A DNA stretch of 64,000 bases from positions 2,232,001 through 2,296,000 of the forward strand of contig OY783219.1 in NCBI GenBank assembly GCA_963678705.1. Reading direction: 5' to 3'. The DNA is from Panorpa germanica. Lineage: Eukaryota; Arthropoda; Insecta; Mecoptera; Panorpidae. Numbering within the stretch: position 1 is the first letter of the stretch; every line of letters begins with the position of its first letter. This document shows, one piece after another, positions 37,850 through 46,425 of the stretch. The notes beneath the pieces are model-generated. The model saw only the letters and a program-made list of their open reading frames with translations. It made no database searches and was not told the origin of the DNA. The translations under genes and the position numbers were made by a program.

Positions 37850-38020
37850 GTGTCTGATGATACATATAATAGCCGATAGTATTTAGGTTCGATCCCTGGA
37901 CCATCGCTATATTAATTGTGAGTGTATGCCGCATCTGCTCTGTGAAGTCACTGCATATTTCGCTCAAGGTCGTCGCAGCACTAGGAGTTCATAACAACAA
38001 CAAGCCCCAACTGTAACAAA
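37850..38020 (+). repeat. Possible tRNA-derived SINE
   Basis: GGTTCGATCCCTGG at about 37886 is a perfect B-box-like sequence. A GC-richer body and an ATAACAACAACAA-like tail follow. No clear A box or tRNA fold is present upstream, so this is not a tRNA gene. Confidence 0.3.
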
Positions 38021-38099
38021 TGTACACAATATTCTGTTATGCAAACCATAAAGGCAAAGAATATGTGTGTATGTCTCAATAGAAATACAATTCACTTAC

Positions 38100-38232
38100 A
38101 ATTTACAAATTGTAGGCTGAGTAGAAGTTTGCTATGGAGCTGAAGCACCGTGTACATTCCAGGCTGAACTAGAGTGCAGCAGGACATGGAGTTTGCCATC
38201 GCTGGACTTCCAGATAGTAAACACTGCACCCA
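38100..38232 (-). other. Exon-like module E2 (TGGGTGCAG module), copy B
   Basis: A 133-nt segment between acceptor CATTTACAG and donor GTAAGTG on the minus strand. One frame is open throughout (WVQCLLSGSPAMANS...). Another reads VFTIWKSSDGKLHVLLHSSS and stops near the end. The related segment at 43569-43625 keeps the acceptor but then diverges. Confidence 0.45.
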
Positions 38233-38610
38233 CTGTAAATGAAATATTTTTAATATGAGATGTTGTTAAAAAAAGCAGTTCATAAATATAATAAAATTGC
38301 TAACAATTTAAACCATCGTCAAAGGCGCTAGGAAACTTGAAGCTAGAATATTACATAAAAGAATGATTTATAATATAAAGAAATGAAATTATTACAAGTT
38401 AACAAAAATGAAACACAGATATCTGAACAATAGAAAAAAACCGCATTGTCCTAAAACAGGTTAGAACACGTTTTCATGTAGTGCAATACTAACTTGATAA
38501 GTAAAATTACAGTAATATTAACTTGGCAATTATGAATTTAATACTTTTTACTAATTTCTAGAGCACGAATTAATAATTTTAGTTTTTTATTAATATTTTT
38601 GTGGAAATAC

Positions 38611-38702
38611 CTCATTAGACTTTGTGGCAGCCATTGATGAACTCGACTGTATGCATTAGATAAGCATGAGGTTCGAACCAGCAAGCACAACGCTGGCGGC
38701 AT
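38611..38702 (-). other. Exon-like module E1, copy B
   Basis: A 92-nt segment between acceptor TTTGTTTCATAG and donor GTATTTCC. It begins with an ATG that is open for the whole module (MPPALCLLVRTS...). The duplicate at 44023-44119 is 97 nt and frame-shifted relative to it. Confidence 0.45.
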
Positions 38703-38999
38703 CTATGAAACAAAAGCGAATTAACATTACAGTGTATAATTTGTTAGCGCTATGTATTTACGCACATTTTAAATGTATATTTTAAAATTTCAATAAATAA
38801 AAATCATATTTTTCTAATAACGTTGTAGTTCTCAACAGATACAAATTGTACCAAATTAATGTTTTATGTTATCCAATATATTTGTCATATATATTGACAC
38901 CTTAATAAAGATTTATTGCTGTCTTACGAGCAAAATAACCCCTTCCGTCTCAGGAACTACCCCAAAGCATTTTTACATGATATAATAATATTAGAATAC

Positions 39000-39166
39000 T
39001 TTCCATTTTTGTGAGCACTGTGGTGGTGCGCCTTGAGCCTCCAGAAGATCAATTACGACTGGATACAATGTAAATTTCCGCGGATCCTTTACATATATAA
39101 CGGCGAGGGCTCACTGGTGGCTGGATCGGTCCATTGGAAGTGCCGTGTTGGTATTTGGTGGAGAAG
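39000..39166 (-). other. Exon-like module E3, repeat 1
   Basis: A 167-nt segment between a weak acceptor (TTTTTTCTATAG) and donor GTATTC. Two further copies, 39903-40070 and 40519-40686, are 168 nt each. Frames are not shared among the three. Confidence 0.5.
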
Positions 39167-39496
39167 CTATAGAAAAAAATCTATCAAAAATAGCAAAAAC
39201 TTGATGATTAACTAGAAATAAATGCTATTTAAATTTATAATTTTATTTAATTGATTATGCGCTTGAAAAAAGCAGCGGTATAGTCACCTTATGTGAGACC
39301 TTAACACCATAGAAATTGCCTACACAGTGGTACCACCAACCACTTTGAAATATATAGCGCTGCTCTGCTGAGTTTATTATTACACACCTATGTAAAAATG
39401 TACAGGTTCTTTAATTTGTAAATTCATACGTAGAAATAAAGCTACCATCATAAAAAAATAAAATGATACTTTAATAACAAAGTGTATTCAATTTAC

Positions 39497-39631
39497 CTAA
39501 TAACAAAATCAGAAGACCAGATTTACTACGAGAATGCTTGCCCTTACAGCTCCAGGAGTTTGTCAACGGCAGCACCTGGTGCATCTGGAAATTGTCGTGT
39601 GCACATGTGAAATGTCCGCTTGGTCTTAAGC
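39497..39631 (-). other. Exon-like module E4, copy B
   Basis: A 135-nt segment between acceptor TAAAGTTATAG and donor GTAAATT. One frame reads LKTKRTFHMCTRQFPDAPG, then AAVDKLLEL and a stop. The copy at 43161-43289 gives FQAKRTISHMCVRQSPD, then AAVDELLEL and a stop. The length difference is made of indels of 3 and 9 bases, so the frame is kept. Confidence 0.5.
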
Positions 39632-39902
39632 CTATAACTTTAACAATAAATATAAAATACATTAATAATAATTCGCAAGTAAATATGTCTTTAAAATTGT
39701 ACAATAAATTTATATTATATTTCATTTTAATAATTTTGTAAATGTAGCAATTAAAATAATAGTACACCATGGACGCGTTGTGCTCTAGGAAGTCGTGGAT
39801 ACTCGCAGGTGTAAATAAATATATTCTAAAATACAGACAAACATTTTTCACTATTTTCTTACTGATAAAATAATTAAAAAACTTATAAATATATTAAAAT
39901 AC

Positions 39903-40070
39903 TTTCCATTTTTGTGAGCACAGTGATGGCGCGCCTTGCGCCTCCAGAAGATCAATTACGACTGGATACAATGTAAATTTCCATGGGTCCTTTTCGTTTG
40001 TATTGCCTACGTGTCACAGGTAGCTGGATTTATTCACTGGAACTCCAGTCGTTGGTATTTGTTTGAGGAG
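39903..40070 (-). other. Exon-like module E3, repeat 2
   Basis: A 168-nt segment with acceptor TTTATTTTATAG and donor GTATTTTA. It is the second of three copies at about 0.6-0.9 kb spacing. Confidence 0.5.
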
Positions 40071-40277
40071 CTATAAAATAAAAAAAACATCTATTTAAAA
40101 AAAGCAACGACTCTTATGAGCATTGAGTTTTTAACAATAAATACAAAATACATTCCTAATAATTCGCTGTAAAAACTCACAAGAAAATATGTCTAAAATT
40201 ATTCAATAAATTTATATTAAAAAAATATAAAACAAATATTTTTCACTATTCTTTTCCTAATAAAATAATTAAAATAC

Positions 40278-40407
40278 CTATTCAATATGGTTGCATTTTT
40301 TTCAACACGTGTTCAACTTTGAGAAAACAGATATGAAATTCAGTGTACCATGTTCACGCTGTGCTCTAGAAAGCCGTGGACCCCCCGCAGGTGTCCAGAA
40401 ATATATT
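40278..40407 (-). other. Exon-like module (YFWTPAG module), repeat 2
   Basis: Acceptor TCTGTATTTTAG, donor GTATTTTA. It encodes IYFWTPAGGPRLSRAQREHG in one frame. Relatives are 43451-43568 and a partial copy starting at 39825. The three differ by frameshifting indels in part of the module. Confidence 0.45.
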
Positions 40408-40518
40408 CTAAAATACAGACAAATCTTTTGCACTATTTCTTTACTGATAAAATATTTAAAATACTTATAACTATATTGCTGTATTTTAACATATACTGAT
40501 AAAATAATAATGAAATAC

Positions 40519-40686
40519 TTTCCATTTTTGAGGGCACAGTGCTGGCGCGCCTTGGCCTTCCTGAAGATCAATTATGACTGGATACAATGTAAATTTCCGC
40601 GGATCATTTTCATATGTATTGCCTACTGGTCACAGGTAGCTGGATTTGTCCACTGGAACTCCAGGCGTTGGTGTATGTTTGAGAAG
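40519..40686 (-). other. Exon-like module E3, repeat 3
   Basis: A 168-nt segment with acceptor TTTATTTTATAG and donor GTATTTCA, matching repeats 1 and 2. Confidence 0.5.
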
Positions 40687-40808
40687 CTATAAAATAAAAA
40701 AACATCTATTTAAAAAAAGCAACGACTCTGGAAATTATTTAATAACAAAGTTTTCAAACACATGGAGTGTCAAATATACACAGTACAAATATTTTTAACA
40801 CAAAACAA

Positions 40809-40967
40809 CAGTAGCTTCCAAAGTGTGGGCCATAGTACTTAAGGTTAAAAATTTTATTAATATAATTATCTTGCTAAATCCTACATTTTAATAAAAAATC
40901 AACGCGTGTAACTATTGAATAAGACTACAAAAATAAGAAGAAGAGTACTTAAGTTTGGAAACCATAA
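40809..40967. mobile_element. hAT-like miniature element, copy 3 (degenerate)
   Basis: It begins CAGTAGCTTCCAAAGTGTGG and ends AAGTTTGGAAACCAT. The interior is largely diverged. Like the other copies it lies next to a GAGCTC-containing module. Confidence 0.5.
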
Positions 40968-40983
40968 AAATTACTAACCGAGC

Positions 40984-41172
40984 TCAACATTGTAGGGTCT
41001 TTATTCTTTTTTCTCCGTCCATTCTAGGTTGCATATTTTGAGCAGCTAGCTTCAGCATGGAATTGGTGATTTCATAAAATCTGGACCCGTACTGCGTGCT
41101 TCCTTTAGCTCCTGTAATGCTGCAGTTACCTCGGGGATCCTGGTGCTGGAAATCTTTCTTTATATTCCTCAT
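40984..41172 (-). CDS. Candidate 62-codon ORF, unknown
   Basis: An ATG-initiated frame in a GC-richer patch: MRNIKKDFQHQDPRG, then SITGAKGSTQYGSRFYEITN, MLKLAAQNMQPRMDGEKRI and a stop at the 5' edge of a GAGCTC module. The protein is hydrophilic, has no signal peptide or membrane segment, and is not recognised. It lies downstream of module E9 in copy A on the same strand, so it could be a 3' exon of that transcript. The copy-B block has no equivalent. Chance is a real alternative. Confidence 0.25.
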   Translation of the reverse strand: MRNIKKDFQHQDPRGNCSITGAKGSTQYGSRFYEITNSMLKLAAQNMQPRMDGEKRIKTLQC

Positions 41173-41358
41173 AATATCTTGTCCTTTTCTTTCTTCTGTC
41201 GTCTAAGTTTATTTCCAATTTTGTGAAACCTAATCCTAAATAAAAAAATAAGAAAAACATATTCTGCGAAGTTCATCGCAGAAAAACACAAAAAATTCAA
41301 ATCAGCAATGCAACAAGTGTCATGCATGTACAAATATTTTCATCCCTTCACCAAAAAG

Positions 41359-41547
41359 CAGTAGTTTCCAAACTGTGGCGCATGGCACTTAAGGTGCACG
41401 GGAATATCGATATCAATATACCTAATTTCCTACCTAACACCTATATTTAACTAAAAACCCGAAAAAAGTGTAAAAAAGGAGGGTGGATAATGGGGAGGAG
41501 GGCAGTACTACTTCAAAATGTAGCTAAGTCCAGTTTGGAAACCACTG
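41359..41547. mobile_element. hAT-like miniature element, copy 2
   Basis: Ends are CAGTAGTTTCCAAACTGTGG and CAGTTTGGAAACCACTG. The interior matches 35458-35642. It contains one TATCGATA, which shows that this motif also occurs away from promoters. Confidence 0.7.
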
Positions 41548-41566
41548 AAATTTAAAAAGCACTCAC

Positions 41567-41604
41567 CGGAGCTCATAGTCACTGCTTTCGAACCATGAAG
41601 TGAG
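41567..41604 (-). other. Exon-like module E9, copy A
   Basis: 38 nt, acceptor GTTACAG, donor GTGAGTG, the same length as copy B. Confidence 0.5.
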
Positions 41605-41684
41605 CTGTAACTAAAGAAAATTGATTAGACAAATGTATAAAATAAATTAGAATATATGTATAGTATAAATAATGAAATAATTAC

Positions 41685-42068
41685 CTATTTTATAATATCC
41701 TGGTGCAAGATGGCTCCTGCGGCTAAAGATGAACTGCCTACAAACTGCAAGCTGAAAAAAATCTGCAACAAAAATAATTATTTATTAAAAATGTTTACCA
41801 AATATATATTATTTAAAATTTTCATATAAATGGTTTACCTACTTTTTAATTTCAAACAAAGACCGTTCATAAATCTGGTAGGCAGGGTGGTTGACAGGGT
41901 GGTCCTGACGAAGGTCCTGTAGTCCATCTGTAACAGCAGAAAAGCATTGGTTAGAAAATAATTATCAATTTTAAATAACAATAAAATATCGACATTGAAA
42001 TATTGAATTACCTTTCTTCTGGAAGTCCAGCGCACGAAGGCCCCCCTCAGCCACTGCTATTCACGGCA
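41685..42068 (-). CDS. Candidate spliced short ORF (modules E6-E7-E8, copy A)
   Basis: Joining modules 42012-42068 (57 nt), 41839-41927 (89 nt) and 41685-41751 (67 nt) at their GT-AG sites gives one frame. It is open for 15 codons after a TAG in the first module. An ATG at the first base of the second module begins MDYRTFVRTTLSTTLPTR. The frame crosses the next junction (AG plus C) and continues LQFVGSSSLAAGAILHQ, then DIIK and TAG at the last bases of the third module. The ATG-to-stop product is 51 residues, basic at its start, with no known domain. In copy B the same modules have net indels that stop the frame after 14 codons. It could be a young short protein, a decayed one, or a frame in a noncoding RNA. 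Confidence 0.35.
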
Positions 42069-42711
42069 CTAACACTTAATTTAAACCACTGTTTGTTAAG
42101 GGTTTTATTTAAAATACTTTTGTCCATTGTTCATTAAAATTTTCACTTATGTTTAAAACTCGAAAAACGTAATTTTAAATTTGTTTAAATAATTTAATTA
42201 AATTGTTACTCGCTAAACACAGTTAATTGTAACGTAACAATAGTTACCAATTACGTAAACAATTTAATCTAATATGCAAAGTTTTGTAACGAATTAAATA
42301 TTACATACAATTAATATCTAATAATTAAATAATTAAATCATAGTCTTATTAAACAGTCAAAATCTTTTTTAATTGATCATACGGCAATACGTAAAGAATT
42401 TAATGTAAAAGGTAAACTTTTTGATGTAAAATAAACCTAAAAAACATGTAACTGTGTGTAGTGAGTAAGTCAATTTGATTTTTATCGGTTCCACGCACGA
42501 CGAACCGGAATACGAAGCGAAACCGAAAACCGTTTGCTGTAGGGACAAAAAATAGAACAGTGGCATAATTTCAAAATAAGAATCTAACCCATTAAAAATC
42601 GGCGAATCTATTTTTACTAAATTGGTAATTAATGTAAATTTAAACGATTTTTAATGAATTAGACGACACTTGTTGCAAAGAACCATCACCATTAAATGAA
42701 ATTGGACTTGC

Positions 42712-42826
42712 GATCTGAACTCTGGGTACTGCAAACTGCTAACTGCTACTAGACATCACAGCGCCTAAAGAGCCCCGCTTGCGTCTCAGCAACTACTCCT
42801 ACATCCAGTAGATGACCTTCTTGCAA
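42712..42826 (-). other. Exon-like module E5, copy A, with GC donor
   Basis: A 115-nt segment with a good acceptor (TTTATTTATTTCAG) and a donor reading GCAAGT where copy B has GTGAGT. One frame reads LQEGHLLDVGVVAETQAGLF before a stop. Confidence 0.45.
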
Positions 42827-43160
42827 CTGAAATAAATAAAGCAATAATTAGAAAATGTTGTTCTTGCCAACTATTAATAATTAGAAATAAATTCTTTTTA
42901 AATTTATAATTTTATTTTAGGTTTAAAAAAAGCAGCGGTATAGTCACCTTATGTGAGTCCTTAAAACCATAGAAACTGCGTACACTGTGGTACCACCGAC
43001 CACTTCCAAATATATAGCACTGCTCTGCTGAGGTTATTATTACACACCTATGTAAAAATGTACAGGTTCTTTAATTTATCAATTTAATTGCAAAAATACA
43101 GGTAACCTCATAAATAAATAAATAAAATGATATTTTAATAACAAAGTGTATTAAATTTAC

Positions 43161-43289
43161 CTAAAAATAATGTCAGAAGATCAGATTTACTAGAAGACTG
43201 CTTGCCCTTACAGCTCCAGGAGTTCGTCAACAGCAGCATCTGGAGATTGTCGTACACACATGTGAGATATAGTCCGTTTGGCCTGGAAC
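43161..43289 (-). other. Exon-like module E4, copy A
   Basis: 129 nt, acceptor TTATTGTTATAG, donor GTAAATT. See 39497-39631 for the in-frame comparison. Confidence 0.5.
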
Positions 43290-43450
43290 CTATAACAATA
43301 AGTACAAAATACATTAATAATAATTCGCTTACAAGAAAATATTTCTCTAAAATTATAAAATAAACTTATATTTAATAAATACTCGTATAAGACATATATT
43401 CTACATACAACATATTCCACAATTCTTTTACTAATAAAATATTTAAATAC

Positions 43451-43568
43451 CTATTCAATATGGTTGCAGTTTGTTCAACTTTATGAAAACAGTTAGCAAA
43501 TTCAATGTACCATGGTCACGCTGTGCTCTAGGAAGTCCTGGACATTCGCAGGTTTCCAGAAATATATT
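43451..43568 (-). other. Exon-like module (YFWKPAN module), repeat 3
   Basis: 118 nt, acceptor TCTGTATTTTAG, donor GTATTTAAA. One frame starts IYFWKPANVQDFLEHSVTMV. The partial copy from 39825 reads IYLFTPASIHDFLEHNASMV, with mostly conservative replacements. Both then stop or diverge. Confidence 0.45.
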
Positions 43569-44022
43569 CTAAAATACAGACAAACATGCCGTCGCTGGAC
43601 GTCCAGGTAGTAAACACTGCACCCACTGTAAATGAAATATTTTTAATATAAGAAAAATATTTAAAAAGAGCATTTCATAAATATAATAAAATTGCTAACA
43701 ATTTAAACCATCGTCAAAGGCGCTAGGAAACTTTGAAGCTAGAATATTACATAAAAAGAATGATTTATAATATAAAGAAATGAAATTATTACAAGTTAAC
43801 ATAAATGAAACACACATATCTGAACAATAGAAAAAACCACATTGTCCTAAAACAGGTTAGAACACGTTTTCATATAGTGTAATTCTAACTTGATAAAAAT
43901 TATGATCTTTAAGAAAAATTAAAGTAATAATAAATTGACAATTATGGATTTAATACTTTTAACTAATTTCTAGAATACATACCAGTTATTTTACTTTTTT
44001 AATAATATTTTTGTGGAAATAC

Positions 44023-44119
44023 CTCATTAGGCTTTGTGGCAGCCATTGATGAACTCGACTCTATGCATTAGATAATCATAAAGGTCGCGAGGCACAGCAA
44101 GTACAACGCTAACTGGCAT
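44023..44119 (-). other. Exon-like module E1, copy A
   Basis: 97 nt, acceptor TTTGTTTCATAG, donor GTATTTCC, a duplicate of 38611-38702. Confidence 0.45.
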
Positions 44120-44513
44120 CTATGAAACAAAAGCGAATTAAAATTGTAAGCTGGAAAAGGTCTGGTATCGAGTATTATCTCTGGTATGGAGCTGAAGCAC
44201 CATGTACATTCCAGGCTGAACTACACATAATAAACATTACAGTCCATTCAAAACACCACAAAAATCTTGCATAAATTATGTACTTTCTTTAAAACAAATG
44301 TGTTTTAATATAAAGATATTAATTTAGAAAATATATTTACAAACTACTGTCAAAGTTACAGAGAGGTTAGCAAAATTGAAACACATTACAAGAGTACTGT
44401 GTAACCTAAAAAAATGAATGTTTTTGTATGTTGAATCAGCTAGCCCCACATTTTAATATTATTGTTAGACTTTAATTAAACGATATGATATAATGCATGC
44501 AGTTGTTACTTAC

Positions 44514-44610
44514 TTTAAAAGACATTTGTAGTAAAGAAATTCGTTTTGACATTTTGTCAGTGGCACTTCATATATCTTTCTCTGTTGTTGCACTTGGTTA
44601 TGTTGACAAC
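44514..44610 (-). ncRNA. Candidate first exon, copy A transcript
   Basis: It ends at donor GTAAGTAAC. Near its end an ATG opens MSKRISLLQMSFK up to the splice site, after a tiny upstream frame. A TATCGATA at 44781-44788 lies upstream on this strand. The 5' limit is a guess and transcription is inferred only. Confidence 0.3.
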
Positions 44611-44780
44611 ACTTTATTAATATTAACACATTTCATATTATATACGTAACACAAATAAATAAATATTCAATATTTAGGCATTGTTTTAATTAATTTTTAA
44701 TGTAAATGTCAACTAGTTAACTACAAATGGCTACCTGTTGCCAAAAATACTATGACATAAAAACATTCAAAACAAGTATT

Positions 44781-44788
44781 TATCGATA
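44781..44788. promoter_or_regulatory. TATCGATA motif upstream of copy A
   Basis: A perfect palindromic TATCGATA about 180-270 bases upstream of the candidate first exon, parallel to the pair at 37592-37608. A single copy of an 8-mer is weak evidence. Confidence 0.3.
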
Positions 44789-46111
44789 TGTTTAAAGATA
44801 TGTAACACTTGGAACTACTAAAGGATACTTTAATAAACAATTAACACAATTTATATAACTCGTAATTACTTTTTATAATTAATAAAATATATTAAACTTG
44901 GACTGACATACCAGAGCTGTCAAATATTTTACTGCTCGCTAGAGGTACTGCGAACTGCAGTAGGTAATGCAAGGCATGTGTCCTATGTAATACAATGTAT
45001 GTAAACATAGAGTGACTCATCCGCTAAATTTAAAGGGGTGTTTAAAATATTTGCAAGGTAAATATAATTTACTGCATCTCTAGAATAAAAAACAGTAAGC
45101 GCGCTAGTACAGCAACACCAGAATAATTATAATGGACCACATGTACTAATTAATTCATAATTCTTTTATTCACTTATTTCTACTTTATTTTATTCATCAT
45201 CGCTGGCAGTAAAAAATAGTAGCAGCAAAAAAAAATTATTCTTTATTTAACCGAGCTGTAGAACAAAAAGAGAGCTTACAATTATCATCGATATACGCGG
45301 ACATGAACAAGAACAATACGAGACCCTCTACACCCGCAACCCGCACCCCCAAGGAGTCACATAGGCACCCCAAACACCCAGTGCACCATGGTTTCACCAC
45401 CAGCTAACTAGATCCAGCTTCCTATGTCGTTACAGATCGTGCAGATCGTTCACAATTTGTTAAATTTATTTTATCAGTTAAACTTTAACCATATCTTATG
45501 ATTTTATTTATCTTTGTTCGCCAGATTCAAAAATTATATGTGTTGCACGAGTCAGCTGTAAGTAGTAACTGAAGTTAAACTAGGTTAAGCTTAGGTAAAA
45601 TTAAGATTTTAAATTTTGCAACAAATTATTAATGAAATATTGTGAACCCATCTTACAGACCAATGAGTTTCTGTGATGCAACGCCGTGCTATGGAGAACT
45701 GTGACGAATGAGAACTGCTAGATGGGTGGCTGAAGGAGGGGAATGGGGAAGGGGGGCAGTACGTGTGGACCCCTTTGACGCGTCCGTTGCAATTCATACG
45801 GTTACATAACTATAATACCCGTAAAGAAAATTTTGGTAGTGTTGTACATTTGTAATTACATATGCCAATTTAGAAATTTGTCTTGCAGTGCAGTGTCCCT
45901 TTTGTAAGCTTGGTGCAAGGTAATTACAAGGTTCATTTACTACTTCATACACAGAAAATTATCTTGCAAAGTTTCACGCTTGCTAGCTTACTACAAGCTA
46001 ATTAAAGAATTATATTTTCAACCTGGGATGCTGTATACTATATTTTATTATTATATTCTTCACATTTCCAAATTAAATTTCTAGAATAACAAGACTTAGG
46101 CTTTTAAGGGT
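44789..46111. other. AT-rich sequence with G- and C-rich islands, no gene seen
   Basis: C-rich island at 45330-45395 and G-rich island at 45720-45762. No recognisable frame or RNA gene. Confidence 0.5.
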
Positions 46112-46425
46112 GAAAAAAAATTTAGCAACGAAAAACAAATTTTAGCGTCGAGAAACAAATTTTGGCGATGTAATATCAAATTCTCGCCGCGTAAAACAAA
46201 TTTTAGGGGGGAAAAATAAAATTTTAGCAACGAAAATCAAATTTTAGCGGCGAAGAACAAATTTTGGCGATGTAATATCAAATTTTCGCATGAAAAACAA
46301 ATGTTTGCCGAGAAAAAACAAATTTTAGAAGCAAAAAATAAAATTTTCGCAAGGAAAAGCAAAATTTTTTCGCAAAAAAACAAATTTTAGCGGCAGAAAC
46401 AAATTTTCGCTAAGATCTGCCACCC
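46112..46425 (+). repeat. Tandem repeat of about 20-bp units
   Basis: About 15 degenerate units of the form CAAATTTTAGCGGCGAAAAA. A variant unit CAAATTTTGGCGATGTAATA occurs at 46156 and 46258, 102 bp apart, which suggests a block of five units was itself duplicated. It is noncoding. Confidence 0.85.

Larger units (their letters stand above)
41195..42070 (-). repeat. Segmental duplication block, copy A (pairs with 35275-36160)
   Basis: It is collinear with copy B and includes the same miniature element and modules E6 to E9. Spacing between modules is nearly identical, which supports tandem segmental duplication rather than independent insertions. Confidence 0.85.

Noticed and set aside
38655-38690. 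GGTTCGAACC resembling a tRNA T-loop
   Set aside because: No acceptor stem, A box or anticodon arm can be drawn around it, and the copy-A duplicate lacks it.
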